From: Eonycteris spelaea
Lineage: Eukaryota > Chordata > Mammalia > Chiroptera > Pteropodidae
Direction of reading: 5' to 3'
Assembly: GCA_003508835.1 (NCBI GenBank)
Contig: PUFA01000070.1
Coordinates: 1,426,001-1,490,000 of the forward strand
Length of the DNA stretch: 64,000 nucleotides
The stretch's first letter is position 1. Every line of letters begins with the position of its first letter. The translations under genes and the position numbers were made by a program. The notes beneath the pieces were generated by a model. That model did not search any database and was not told where the DNA came from. It saw only the letters and a program-made list of their open reading frames with translations. This document shows positions 1 to 11,490 of the stretch, piece after piece.

Positions 1-900
1 AACTATATTGAGTCGACATTCGCCATGGTTTTCCTAGGGAACCGTGGTACCAGGATGGTCCCTGATTCTTAACTGCTACAGACATCACCCTGGTTTTCTG
101 GGCGTGATCTCTGACACAAACCAACAGCACACCAGCTAGTTAGAAAGACAATATTTTGTCTCATGTTTAATGAGCCTAAAAGCTCACAAGCTCACCTACC
201 ATTTATAACCAGCATTTACCCATTTGTTTGAATGGATGATGCGTTACCTTGTGGGCGCAATAACTCACCATGGTTATGTCTCGTGGCAAACTAAGTGGTT
301 CTATTAGGGGAACTAAGGGTTCTATGGACAGGGGAATTACATACTTGGGAAGTCTAAAACTTCAAGGACATTGTAGTTGGTATGAATGAGGCAGAGAGAA
401 GCTAGGGGTGAGTGTAGGAATGTGAGTGACTGCAGCTTAGGCAGCACTGCAGTTTTAAGATATTTTAATTAAAATACCATCAGACATGGTACTCACCAAA
501 AAGCCACAATTTTCACCATATCTTGTTATTTTCTATTGTCTTAGGTTTGAGCCAACTTGATAATGTTAAACACTTGGCCTCTTTGGCCTCAGCCAGAACA
601 TCTTTTGCAGGGATGGTGGTGGAAGGGAACAGGTAGGTAATGTTTGCTCTAAAAGAACTTATTGAGACAATTAGAAAGATATAAATAATATCTATAGATT
701 AAATAGCACTCTTGTAACAAGGTTTATTTGCTGACTTTCATCATTGCACTGTGATTATGAAGAAGACAGTCTTATTTTTAAGATGTGCACACTGAAGTAT
801 GAGAGGATAAGGTGCTAAAGATAAAAATCCAGATCTACAAAACTAGAATCTCTAAAAGCGAAGCCCAGATAGAGGCATTTGTAGGAAACAGGCCAGGGGA
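1..900. other. unassigned single-copy-looking sequence
   Basis: I recognise no repeat family, RNA gene or exon here. The last 30 bases (about 905-928) resemble the tail of a MER5-type hAT element, so a decayed copy may begin just before the next feature. Confidence 0.4.
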
Positions 901-941
901 TTGTCAGGCACACTAAAATTTGAGAGCCAATGAAATGTATA

Positions 942-1108
942 GCATTGCTATTCAAAGTGTGTTCTGCTGACCTCAGCTCTGGCCTCACCTGGGAGCTTGT
1001 TAGAAATGCAGAATCTCTGGCCCCAAACGACCAACTGCATCTGAACCTGCATTTTTAATATGATCCCCAGATGCTTCCTGTGTACCTTAAAGTTTGAGAG
1101 GTCCCAAT
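942..1108 (+). mobile_element. MER5A-like hAT-Charlie element
   Basis: The segment follows the MER5A order: a TTCAAAGTGTG start, CACCTGGGAGCTTGTTAGAA in the middle, a CCCCAGATG step, and an AAAGTTTGAGAG tail. MER5A is a short non-autonomous DNA transposon mobilised by Charlie-type hAT transposases and has no coding capacity. The copy is diverged and its terminal repeats are eroded, so I could not define the 8-bp target duplication. Confidence 0.8.
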
Positions 1109-2199
1109 CTACATCACCCACTTACAGATGCAGGTATGTTATAGGTGAATGAAACTCATTTACCAAATGAAGAAAAGACTTTTCTTCACTGTTCTCTCTG
1201 GTTGCCTTTCAAATGCCAGGAGGAAGGGAGGTTGTAGAGGAAGGCAGCTCCTGCAGACATAGCTATCATTTATAACTGCTGCTCTCTCCATTCAGCTCAA
1301 ATGGAAAGTTTACTATTACACAAATGTCGCTTAAGTCCGTCGGGGCAGTACTTGATGTTCTCCCTTCTGGACTTCTTGCCTGGGCAGGGCGCATTGTCCG
1401 CAGACAGACACATGGTTTGCTGCCTCTGGATTGACACTGAGGGCTGACATGTAAGTCTCACCACAGAGCTGGGACTGCAGCTAAGTCAGGCACAAAAAGA
1501 CCTCTTCTTGCCTCAAAATATGTGAAGCAGAGCCGAACTTCGAGCGCTGAGGACAAGGTTTCTCTAGTCACCATGAAGCATTCTTTCCAAAGAGTGTTCC
1601 AATGACCACTAGCCTAGTAGATTCTCCCGACAAAAAGGACCCCCATAACTAAATAAGTGTTGGAAACACTATATTTTCTATTTCTCCTCTTGGAAATGGA
1701 AGATGTACATTAACATATTAAATGGTCTGAGAAGTCCTGCTTTGAAGGAAAAAAAAAGTTTAATTTGTCTATCAGAGTTTCCCAAATAAATTCTTTGGTG
1801 AGACTCCTTTTTTATCTAGTACATATTCATATTTTCTAGAACTAATGTTTTAAGGGAAAAAAAACTTAGGAAATATTATAGTGGGAAATTTATACACAAA
1901 AGAAGAACTCAATTAGGAAGAACTCCATTAGTTTCATAAATGGAAAGTTAAAAGAGAAAGAATGGTGGGTGTGACATATGTATGAACATATTGACAGGGC
2001 TTCTGAAGGACTTGGAAAATGAACTTCCACTGCCAGGAGACTGCTATAGGGTAAAGAGACTCTTTTGGTCCTAACGAGAAATAAAGCAATATTCTTTGTC
2101 TGCATTAGCGTAAAAATTTGGTATGATCAGAAATCGTCCAGGAGAGTTGCTGTTGTTCTTTTTCATTCTTTCGACCCCATATCTACTATACCACCAGAT
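1109..2199. other. unassigned AT-rich sequence
   Basis: No recognisable repeat or gene. A minus-strand open frame of about 70 codons at 1,890-2,105 has no recognisable domain and a phenylalanine-rich composition expected from A/T-rich chance sequence. Confidence 0.4.
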
Positions 2200-2535
2200 G
2201 CTACTTTGCTTGGACTACTGCAATAGTCTATTAATGGGTTGCTCTACTTTCACTTTTGTCCCCCTAACATATTGTCCACACTGCAAGATACTGTTTCAAG
2301 CCTTTTAGAGAGCTGCCCCTTGCCAGGAAGAAAGCAGGAAGATAACACAGGCCTGGCATGGCATTTCCAAGCTAACTTATCTTGGCTGATCTCCCATTTA
2401 ATTTAATCTCCACTCATACGGTCTTCTCCTGTTTCCCTCTACCTGGAATTCTCCTTCCTTATTTAATCCTTCAGATCACCATGCAAAAATGATTTCCTCC
2501 AGGAAACCTTCCTTGATTTGACAGTCTAGGTTAGG
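2200..2535 (+). mobile_element. L2 LINE, upstream part, ORF2 3' region
   Basis: The phrase TTGGACTACTGCAATAGTCT, a TTTTGTCCCCC run and a CTGGAATTCTCCTTCC block fall in the order seen in the 3' part of L2 ORF2. L2 is an ancient, extinct non-LTR retrotransposon of mammals. The copy is frameshifted throughout and codes for nothing. It resumes downstream of the inserted hAT element, so the two L2 pieces are one original insertion. Confidence 0.7.
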
Positions 2536-2826
2536 GCTGTTCAAAGTGCAGTCCACGGACCAATGCCAGTCCACAAGTGTTTCACAATGAGATAAGTGCA
2601 GAAATTGAGAATAAGCATTTTAGAATGTTTATTAGTATTTAAATATTACCATGACACCCAAGCACATGATCAGTAGACTAATCTTGTTAAACGGGTAAAG
2701 ACCATCCCAGGTGTTGTCAAACTCACGTGGTTAGTCCGATGTGGCACCAATTGTACTAGTATCAATCTGTGACAGCTTGGAAGGGAGAGCTGGTCCTTCC
2801 GCACAGAGGGATCAAGAGGCACTGTT
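2536..2826 (+). mobile_element. hAT-like non-autonomous element inserted in L2
   Basis: This block interrupts L2. It starts with CTGTTCAAAGTGCAGTCCAC, similar to the left end of Charlie-type hAT elements, and includes a GACCAATGCCAGTCCAC stretch typical of this group. The right end, read on the other strand, begins CAGTGCCTCTTGATCC, giving weak terminal inverted repeats. I cannot give a family name. Boundaries are good to about 10 bases. Confidence 0.55.
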
Positions 2827-3150
2827 CTAAATCACATTGCCATGTTGTACATTTTCACAGCACCAGCCACCTTTCTTTCAAAATGTTTATCACGACTGGT
2901 AATTTTACATTTTTTTCATAGTTTTTTTTTTTGGGGAGGGGGTTGCCATTTTATTTTTGTTTTGTTTTTGTTTTTTTGTTTTTTTTTTTTTTAATCATCT
3001 TTCTCCCACACAAACTCTTAGCTTCATGACAGCAGGGACAGGGCTACTCAATGTTGCATCCTCCTAGTCTAGCACAGTACCCGCACATAAGTGGTAGGTA
3101 ACATGTGCTATAACGGTGGTACTCAATAAATGTGTCTAATTAATAAGGAG
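2827..3150 (+). mobile_element. L2 LINE, 3' end
   Basis: Continuation of the L2 copy after the hAT insertion. It carries the diagnostic 3' sequence: a CATGACAGCAGGGACAGGG step, CTAGCACAGTACC, and a terminal CTCAATAAATGTG. A T-rich expansion at about 2,920-2,993 splits the 3' untranslated part. Confidence 0.7.
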
Positions 3151-3419
3151 AAAGAGCGAGCCTTGTTGATTTTAACCGTGTCACCTCAATATCGTTCTTA
3201 GTACTTACTGACACCTGTGGTTTATACATGAGGATGGAAGAATGGCAGGGGAAGCCAGGAGAAAGGAGAAAAATTGCTGTATTTCATGAGCTCAACCAGA
3301 TCCTTTCCGATTACATTTCAATGGCATAATAGATGTAAAGTGAAAAGTGGACAGTGTTGTTTTAAAGAGTACCAAGGAACTTCGTTTTGTTAATTGGGAT
3401 CTGTAACCTACTGTCACAC

Positions 3420-3760
3420 CTGGTGGGCGCTCTAGGTGATATTTATATTTTACTCTAATTAAGGGACATCAGAAACTATTATCGCCCTTAAAGGAACAGA
3501 GCTGGGCACGTGCCAACTTTCTGCAGTGTTACACTCCCTCCCACAGCTCTCCTGGGCCCGCCTTTGTTCTCAGCTGTTTTGCTGATAAACGGAGAGAAAG
3601 GGAGCTCACGTGCTGGTATGACTCGGACAGCTGGACGTCTGGCAGCTGCTGGGCCTCAGAGCATAATTTCCTCCCCGGTGGGTTATCAGAATCAAACACC
3701 CCTGACTAATCAGAATTTCAAAAGATGCAGATATCCAGTTTAATTTAAGAAGATTATTCC
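3420..3760. promoter_or_regulatory. candidate enhancer: E-box cluster
   Basis: Five perfect E-box hexamers sit in 142 bases: CACGTG at 3,507-3,512 and 3,607-3,612, and CAGCTG at 3,571-3,576, 3,628-3,633 and 3,643-3,648. CACGTG binds USF/MYC-type bHLH-ZIP factors and CAGCTG binds tissue bHLH factors. GATA-like (TGATAA, TTATCA) and homeodomain-like (TAATCAG) sites lie alongside. The stretch is less AT-rich than its surroundings and overlaps no repeat I recognise. The enhancer role is inferred from motif density only. Confidence 0.35.
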
Positions 3761-3889
3761 CACAGCGCTCTGTGTAGGACATTTGGACTTTTGGCCCCCT
3801 AACTGTTAGCTCAAACGGGCCTCAGAGGCAGCTAGAATTTTGAACTTTTTTCAGGGAAAAGAAGACATTTTAATATTAGTGAAAAGAGC

Positions 3890-4070
3890 AATGGATGGCA
3901 TCCGAAAGCCTTAGCCCCAGCACTAGTAAAGTACCTAATCTCTCTGGGCTTTCATTTCCTCTTATGTTAAAAAAGAGGATTTGACCAGATGACCTCTTCG
4001 ATATCTTCTAGTTCTAAAATTCTCTGACTGTAATTTCTAAGGCCTCTTCTAGCTATAAAATTTGGGGACA
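3890..4070 (-). mobile_element. MIR SINE fragment
   Basis: The plus strand reads as the complement of MIR: CTAATCTCTCTGGGCTTTCA, a TTTCCTCTTATGT step, then GACCAGATGACCTCT and TTCTAGTTCTAAAATTCT. MIR is an extinct tRNA-derived SINE. A second TCTTCTAGCTATAAAATT tail at about 4,045 suggests a local duplication or an adjoining copy. Confidence 0.7.
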
Positions 4071-4634
4071 TTCTTCTAGGCCACAAGCTTCAAGAATGCT
4101 AAGGAGGAACTCTGTACCTATTCCCTAGTTTCTATTTGATATTGAAAGAAGTTGCAAAAGTTAGATTTAGATAAAGGACTTCCCATTTCCTACTCATTGA
4201 TTTTAAACTTTCTTCTGAAAAGTCCACAATACATCTACCCCATGCCTAGTATTATTAAAATGGATTTGTTTATAAAAATTCCATAACTCAGAGGTCCAAC
4301 TCTATTTCCATAAATGGAAAGTGCACATAGTACTAATATTATTCCCCAAAATAGCATGCCTGAAAAAAATCCCCCGGGATCAAATCAATTTTTAAAATAC
4401 TATACTTGATACCCTCTCATTGATCTATCACCTTATAGAAGGGCATATCAGAGCTTGACAAATTCTGCACTTGTCAGAACCTACTGACCTTTGCTTTTTC
4501 TAGCATATTCAACATTTAACCACTGAAGTCTTGTTTTTCTCTCTGAAACATTTATTAACATTTATTAAACTGGGGCTCCACCAAACATATTTGGGAAATG
4601 CTGCTCTAAGCATCGTCTACTTGGTAGATGCAAG

Positions 4635-4755
4635 TTGTTTCTTTCAAAGACGTATTCTCCAGCCCCACCCCAGACTCACCGAATCAGAATCTTTGGAGGT
4701 AGAGCCCAGAAATATTAATTTTCACAGCTCCGTGGTGTACTGGAACTGGTAAGAA
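4635..4755 (+). mobile_element. MER5-like hAT-Charlie fragment
   Basis: CCCCACCCCAGACTCACCGA followed by AATCAGAATCTTTGG and GAGCCCAGAAATATT matches the centre of MER5-type elements. Ends are eroded. The sequence just upstream (about 4,565-4,635) may be its diverged left half. Confidence 0.65.
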
Positions 4756-4944
4756 CCAACTTCCAAGAACAGAGTGTTAAAATTCCAGGAATTTTAGCAA
4801 TTTGTGAGCCAATTGACTTCACATCAGTAGAATGAAATTTGCCACAGTGGAAGTATTTGCACCACGGAAATCAGCAAATGCTACAGTTCAGGATTTTTTG
4901 TTCTCCTTGAGATTGCTGGTTATTAGACCTTTATCTGCAAACCA

Positions 4945-4995
4945 CTGCTTCTGGTGATCCTTATGTATGATACAGTTTGAGAACCAGTCGTAACG
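4945..4995 (+). mobile_element. MER5-like right-end fragment
   Basis: AACCACTGCTTCTGGTGATC followed by ACAGTTTGAGAACCAGTC resembles the right terminus of MER5-type hAT elements (tail TTTGAGAACCACTG). Only about 50 bases are recognisable. It may be the displaced end of the copy 200 bases upstream. Confidence 0.45.
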
Positions 4996-5985
4996 CAAGA
5001 ATATAATATTATCAGAAGGTATTAGTGTTAAAACTATTTTAAAATTTTAATCACCAGTTTTACCATGTTTTTAAATATTCCAAGAAAATAGTATGCAGAA
5101 GAAAATCTTGCTTTTTCTCCTTAAAATTAGATAGGAATTATCTAGCAATAGAAATAATCAAATAAGCAGAATTGCTTCATGAGGAAAATTTTGTGTTTAC
5201 AAACTTTGTAAATTGAGATATGTAAAGACCTTGCTGACAGATATAGCTTCATGGTGGTCTATTGTTTTAATAATCTGGAAAATTCTGGAGGTATAAATTC
5301 TGGAATATTCACAGACTATCCTTGTCACTGTTTCTTCTTAACTTTATAAACTCTCCTTCACCACCATATTTCATACTGAAAAGAAACACACCCCACACCT
5401 ATTGAGATTCTAGCTGGGCTCCTTTGTCCCCAGAGTGCCTTAGGTGAGGGGTTATGGGTACATTATTTCTTTCTTAAAAGGGACTCCTCCTCTGATAGAT
5501 CCAATTACAGTTAGAATTTCATGTTTGATAGCAAACACAGAGCCCAGGGTAACCTTTCTTTCATTTCTCTGGCTTAAGCAAAGTGCAAAATCCAATGACA
5601 GAATCAGAAAGTAGCTTGTGCGACTGGAAAGTTTGAGTTTCCACTTAACATTTGTCCTTCTATTCCCTCTGAAGGTGGATGACCTCGAGGTGACTGCTAG
5701 ACTAAATATGGTTTTGTTTGAACAGCTTATCCGGCATAAACACACTCCGCTGGGTGTCATATCCCAGGTCACTAGAATCCTGACCCACCAGCAAGAAGTA
5801 TTTTATCATTGTGAAACCAGCAGTTTAAACTGACAGCCCAACACAAGGACATTGCCTGCCTCTCTTGTAAAATGCCAAATGGTACATGCTTAAAGACAGA
5901 AACCTCTCTTTCCCAGCCAGGCAAGCCTAAGGATTCCTGAAATACACCTGAGGCAAAATGGTAACTAGAAAGAGAGAGGACCGGA
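4996..5985. other. unassigned sequence with overlapping chance ORFs
   Basis: Open frames exist on both strands around 5,450-5,830 (106 codons minus, 71 codons plus). I see no domain, no splice-site logic and no repeat match, and the two frames overlap each other antisense. I treat them as chance. Confidence 0.4.
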
Positions 5986-5989
5986 TCCT

Positions 5990-6110
5990 ACATTTATTGA
6001 ACACTTAACACTTGCCAAGCTTTGCCCAGGCGTTTCCCATATTATCTTAGGCAATCTTTATAGCAAAACCTAAGAGATTATTCACCTTGTCCATTCTTTC
6101 CCTGTCCTTT
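5990..6110 (+). mobile_element. MIR SINE fragment
   Basis: ACATTTATTGAACACTTAAC, a TGCCAAGCTTTG step and a TATTATCTTAGGCAATCTTT run follow the MIR core, forward orientation. Short and diverged. Confidence 0.6.
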
Positions 6111-6779
6111 TAAACTAAATGTCAAAAATTAAATGCCTTTAGGGCCAGACGGGTAAAATATATAAATGAAGTGATCAAGGTGAAACAGTAGAAATACATC
6201 TAAACCTGGTAACACCTCAGTAGTGGAGAGACAGAGGGAATGGCAGAAAACTGATAAAATCTGGATTTAATGGTGATACTTTAAATTTGTAAATGAAGAC
6301 AAATGGTTCAGTTAAAAAAACAAAACAAAACTCTGTGGGGGGTGGGGGGAGTATATGTGGGCTGAATCTGACCCCTGGGCTGCCATTTTACATCATCTGT
6401 TTTAGACACAACCTACCCAGGGGTCTAGAATAACAGCTGCAGGATGGGCTGGTTCTAGGCAGTGGCGCCCGACTCCTCACAATTACAGCCTGTGCTATGG
6501 CTTTGCTTTTTTATTTTTGGTTCTAAGCATTTGGATTAATGTGTTGGCCTCTGGACCCCTCTCCCCAGCAGCCTGCATTTAAGTATGTTTGCCTCTTTTT
6601 TTTTTTTTTATTCTCTTGGACAATGTTTTCTCACTCAGTTCTCAGCTCAACTCCCTCTCTGGCACTGTTGTCATCCCAGAGTCCAGTGAAAAGTTTCCTG
6701 GCTCATCCCTGGCCTTACAGATACTATCCTTGAAACCCAAAAATGGGTCCGAATGGAGTCGGGAACATTTCCTGGAGAA
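6111..6779. other. unassigned sequence
   Basis: No family recognised. It holds a G-rich run at about 6,336-6,351 and a 15-T run near 6,597. Confidence 0.4.
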
Positions 6780-6905
6780 AATTGAGGTGATCCCCATTTA
6801 CAAATGAGGAATCTGAGGTCTAGTTGGAATAAGTAATTTGGCTAATAAGTAAAGTGGATGCAATTTGGACTCAGATTTGTTTCTCCTCCCAAGTCCCTTC
6901 CCCAG
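6780..6905 (+). mobile_element. MIR SINE, 3' half
   Basis: CCCATTTACAAATGAGGAAT, then CTGAGGTCTAG, AAGTAATTTGGCTAATAAGT and GGACTCAGATTTG reproduce the 3' half of MIR in forward orientation. Confidence 0.75.
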
Positions 6906-8287
6906 GAAGTCTCCCTTTTCCACTAAATGCTCTAAACTGGACAGGTTCTTCTAGGAGACCTTGCAATTTTATAGAAATGCTGCTTTTTCCTTCATAATAC
7001 ACTCGCTCACGTCTTAATAAAGAATAGATTTTTTTTTTTCAGTTAAAAATGGTATTTCAGATATACTTGCTATATTATTGTAGGTCTTCCCATTCTCTAG
7101 GCTTTAAACCAGAACTCTGAGGGCACCTGCACATGTGGCATTGGTGACATCAGTACTCCCATCCCTCCCATCGGCACCTCCCAGCCTCCCCTGACCCAGA
7201 CGCTGATGATCATCACCTCTTGTCAAAAGAGGAACCACCAACCTGGGACTTATGAAAATTTCTCAGAGTTCATAAGGTTGAAGGCAGTAATGGTCTCTAT
7301 GTAAATTTCCATTTTTAAAAAATCAATCGATAGCATAATTCATTGGTTTTTTTTTTTTAACCTTTGAAAAGAAACAGTCAAAAGCTTCCAAATGTGTTGA
7401 GCAAGGTCTTGTTTATTTTTCAGATCAGATAAGTGAGCTCAAGGCTTAGCCCCTCAAGCTGTTTTGTCAGCAGAAAGGTGAATCCCCTAGTCACCAAGGT
7501 AGATTTGAGCTCTACACAGTTTTCAGTGTGTTGATTCATTGTCATATATTGTTTATCTTTCACCCATAATGGACCACTGGTTAAAGAAAAAGAGCATTGA
7601 AATTAAAATAAATGTGGAGTTGTAACTTGTATTATACTGTATTAATTCAGCAAATTCATCATAAAATTTTTTAAATCAGATTTATAGGTTATATGCATTT
7701 AATCAAAATATTACATACTAACTACATCAAGATGTCTCTAGGGTTTTTTTAAAAAAGAATTAATGCTAAAAAAAAACACAGCAACTTTTATACCTGATTT
7801 AGCTTTTAATTTAATGGTAATGAAGAACTTGCATATCTGAAATATGTTAGTTATTTGCAAAGATGTGCTTATAAATAATAGCCTAAGACTTTCTGTCTTA
7901 TCAGATAATTAAGGTAGGGAAAACAAACTCATCTTAAAATTAATCGGTTAACTTTTATAGCTCAAATGTTGAGTCTGAGCACCAGATTTTCTTAAATTGT
8001 CTACTTTCATGTTGTAATTTTAAATTTTTAAAAAGTGTTTATTCTCAAATGAAACATGTCTCTTTAAAATAAAATTTAACATAGTATTTTTATGTAATTT
8101 AAAGAAAATTAAATACTTGAATCACTTACCACCTATTAAATTGGAAAAATAAAATTTATCTTTATATAGTTGAACACGATGACATTTTTTTACTGAATCA
8201 TGCCTACATAATGAGACCTTCTTTATTTTATTTTTGTAAATGCCAGTTTATTTATTTTATACTATATATGCACAATTTATTTTTTAA
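6906..8287. other. unassigned AT-rich sequence
   Basis: About 1.4 kb of AT-rich sequence with several short A and T runs. No repeat family or gene recognised. Its last part (about 8,200-8,287) could be extended 3' untranslated sequence of the minus-strand L1 that follows. Confidence 0.4.
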
Positions 8288-9295
8288 CATTTTTTTTTTT
8301 AATTTTCACCTTCCCTTCTGGTAACCATTAGTCCAATTTTTCATGTCCATGAGTCTCTGTTTGTTTGTACTGTTCATTTGTTGCTTTTAGGTTTATATCC
8401 CACATATGTGATATCATGTGATTTTCAACCTTTTCTGTCTGGCTTATTTCTCTTAGCATGATTATTTCAAGGTCCATCCATGTTGTCGCAAATGTCAGTA
8501 TTCCATCTCTTCTTATGGCTGAGTAATATTCCATTATATATATGTATCACAGCTTCTTTAACCAATCATCTATCATAGGACACTTCGGTTGCTTCCATGT
8601 CCTGGCCACTGTGAATAGTGCTGCTATGAACATAATTGGTATGCAAATATCTTTTCAAATATGAGTTTTCAAGTCTTTGGGGTAAATACTCAGTAGAGGG
8701 ATTGCTGGGTCATATGGTAGGTCAATTCTTAGTTTTTGAGGAACCTCCATACTGTTTTCCATAGTGGCTGCACAAATGTGCAGTCTCACCAGCAATGTAT
8801 GAGGGTTCCTTCTTCTCCACATCCTCTCCAACATTTGTTATTACTTGTCCTGTTGATTATAGCCATTCTAACAGGTGTGAAATGGTATCTAATTGTGGTT
8901 TTGATTTGCATTTCCCTAGTGATGTTGAGCATCTTTTCATATATTTGTTGTCCATTTGTATGTCCTCTAGGAAGAAGTGTCTTTTAGGTTCTTTGCTCAT
9001 TTTTTGATTGGATTGTTTGTTTTTTTGTTGTTATTGAGTCATATGAGTTCTTCGTATATTTTGGATATTAGGCCCTTATCAGAGGTGTTGCTTGTAAATA
9101 TATTTTCCCATTCAAATGGTTGTCTCTTTACCTTGTTGATGGTTTCTTTAGATGAGCAGAAACTTTTTAGTTTGATGTAGTCCCATTCATTTATTTTTGC
9201 TCTTAATTCCCTTGCCTTTGAGGCCAAATTCATAAAATCCTCTTTAAGCCCAAGGTCCTTGAGTTTAGTTCCTATGTTTTCTTCTATGCATTTTA
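8288..9295 (-). mobile_element. L1 3' end with ORF2 C-terminus relic
   Basis: A 5'-truncated LINE-1 on the minus strand. Reading backwards, 9,233-9,039 encodes a recognisable ORF2 stretch ([18 protein letters not shown], then [12 protein letters not shown]). After a decayed section with frameshifts, 8,534-8,328 encodes the ORF2 C-terminal motif MEYYSAI followed by FATTWMDLEIIML. The 3' untranslated region then shows the usual polypyrimidine block on the plus strand (CCTTCCCTTCTGGTAACCAT). ORF2 normally supplies endonuclease and reverse transcriptase, but only the far C-terminal part remains and it is broken. It is an old L1M-type copy, exact subfamily unknown. Confidence 0.93.
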
Positions 9296-10025
9296 TGAAT
9301 ATGATGACACTTAAAATTAACTTTACAATGTAATATTTAAATTGAATTTTTTTTCAGAAAATTACTTTTTTCATCGTATGCTACTCAGAGAATTTTTTAA
9401 AGGAAATTCTTAAGATTATGAATTAATTTGAAAATGGATGGAACTTGGAAACAATTTGCTGATTCTGCTTTTATGTAAATTTATTTGACATAGAAAACAT
9501 GTTCTTTAAAAGCTGGCTACGTTGGAATAAGAACCCAGATAAATGATTCCCAAATGATAGAGCATGCAACCACGAGAAAGAATATTTGGGGGCATGAACC
9601 CCTTTTATCAAATGGTTTTAACCCAACTACATAGGTAAATATCTACTTGCCAAGCAATGTCGATTATTCATTTTTTTTAGGATTTTAACCAAAATTTCAA
9701 CTGAGGTACCCATACTATACATATAAGATACCATATTATAATTTGGTTGTAAAGGTACAGAATTTATGAAGAAAATATTTAAAACCAGGTCATGATATTT
9801 AGATGCTCAGAGCTCGACAGAGTTCCGGAAACAGTCATTGTATACTTCTGCAGTGGGAGGTAAGGAATGCACAAATGTTTCCCATAGACAGATGTGAGCC
9901 ACCAGAGAAAGCCAACAGACTTCTACGAGGGCTGTAAGGAACCTTGCAACAAGAAGTTGAAGAGAAAAGTTGGATGTCTCCTGGTTCCAGAAGGACTTGA
10001 AAATGACTGTGCAAATTCTAGATGA
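9296..10025. other. unassigned sequence
   Basis: No repeat or gene recognised. A 76-codon minus-strand open frame (9,807-10,037) has no identifiable domain. Confidence 0.4.
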
Positions 10026-10252
10026 AGCAGTCAGCACTTTTTTCTAGAAAGAGCCAAGTAGTATATATTTTAGGCTTTGAAGGCTGCAGGGTCTGTATCA
10101 TAATTACACAACTCACTGGTTGTAGCATGAAAACAGCCATAAACAAGCCATGAACAAATGGGTATAGCTGTGTTCCACTAAAATTTTATTAATGATAACA
10201 GGTAGCAGTGCTGGATGTGGCCCATGGCCATACTCTACAGCTGTGCTCTAAA
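10026..10252 (+). mobile_element. hAT-type non-autonomous element
   Basis: It shows a well-known mammalian order: AAGAGCCAAGTAGTATATAT, TTTTAGGCTTTGAAGGC, GTTGTAGCATGAAAACAGCC, ATGGGTATAGCTGTGTTCCA, and GGATGTGGCCCATGGCCAT. Eutherian genomes carry many copies of this short hAT-related element, whose family name I do not assign. No coding potential. Confidence 0.65.
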
Positions 10253-11036
10253 TACATCAGCCTAGAGCAAAGGAGGAGAACAGAGCAGAACAGCTATGGA
10301 AAAGCCTGTGAAGGTCAAGGTACTTTTGTAGCCTGTCACTCTGCAGAATGCGAGGCCAGCTTATACAACCACTGATTCTCTTGAGAACCTTCCTCACTGC
10401 TCACATCTCCTCCTTTCCCCGACTCTAACTCTAGAAAAGTTAGAAACTGGCCAACAAGCTGGGATGGGAGAGAGAAAAAACCAGAGGTTGAAAAATAAAG
10501 AAGCAGCAACAACCAACCACCCTTTCCTCCTAGCAAGCCTGAGAAAGTCAGAAAATGAAAAAGGAGGCATGACACCACCGAAAAGCCTATCTGTAGCCTG
10601 TGATTCAAGCAAATGCCTAATTATAGGGCATACTGATAGATTCATTAGTGGTTCTTGAACTGCTGCCTGTTGAATGCCAACCTAACCAGCAATTCCTCTT
10701 TCTCTGTTCTGAAGAGGGCCTGGGAAGCATTTACAGGGATCAGCTGGTAGAGAGCTTTATTCATTCCCAGTGCTGAAGCCAGCACAACCTGCAGCATGAG
10801 AGTCTATCTGGCTTTTAAAAGATATAGAAGAAAGTTTTGTTTTTCGTTTTCTGAGGGAAAGATTTTTAAAAGAGACAATGTCGTCTTCTATTAATTTCAG
10901 TGACTCTGTGCTGTGAATGTCACAACATAAGGTTATCTAACTCATGCTTCGTCCGCATTCTCCAAAACAACTTTCCCTGACTTGCTTTGCTTCCAATAGC
11001 TATCACACAGAAACACTCTCGCTCAAATATGGTGTA
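10253..11036. other. unassigned sequence
   Basis: Mixed composition with overlapping open frames on both strands at 10,336-10,658 (up to 90 codons). They are mutually antisense and lack recognisable domains. No repeat family seen. Confidence 0.4.
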
Positions 11037-11490
11037 CAGTAGCTCCCCTTATTCGCAGTTTTGATGTCCACAGTTTTAGTTACCCGACGTCAATTGTGGT
11101 CTGAAAATATTATTTATTCCATAAATAACTGATAAGTTCTAAATTGCGCTCCATTCTCAGTAGCATAATCAAATCTCGAGTTGTCCCTCTATTCCCTGCC
11201 ACCCAGGACATGAATGATCCCTATGTCCAGCACATTAGTCACTTACTAGCCAACTTGGTTACCAGATCAACGGTCACGGTATCACAGTGCTTGTGTTCAG
11301 GTAACATTGATTTTACTTAATCATGGCCCCAAAGGAAAAGAGTAGAAATGCTGACAATTAGGATATGCCAAAGAGAAGCCAAAAAATACTTCCTTTAAGT
11401 GAGAAGGTGTGTATTTATAGGAAAAAACATAGTATATGTTTGTGTTCAGTACTACACATAGTTTCAGGCATCTGTGGGGTGGGACTACTG
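11037..11490 (+). mobile_element. Tigger1-type DNA transposon, internally deleted
   Basis: The left end CAGTAGCTCCCCTTATTCGC and the right end GGGACTACTG form the terminal inverted repeats of Tigger (pogo branch of Tc1/mariner). The dinucleotide TA flanks both ends (11,035-11,036 and 11,491-11,492), the duplication expected for this group. The 5' untranslated part and start of the transposase gene are present, and the rest was lost by internal deletion before the right end. The full autonomous element is normally about 2.4 kb. This copy could only have moved with transposase from elsewhere and is now inert. Confidence 0.9.
11323..11422 (+). pseudogene. Tigger transposase N-terminus, remnant
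   Basis: From the ATG at 11,323 the frame reads MAPKEKSRNADN, a stop codon, then DMPKRSQKILPLSEKV. This matches the N-terminal tail of Tigger1/pogo transposase, which precedes the CENP-B-like helix-turn-helix DNA-binding domain. The in-frame TAG after residue 12 and the deletion shortly after leave only about 30 codons of a protein of several hundred residues. The catalytic DDE domain is absent. Confidence 0.85.

Noticed and set aside
8736..9180. Plus-strand hydrophobic frames that look like membrane proteins
   Set aside because: Antisense shadows of L1 ORF2. The real signal is on the minus strand.
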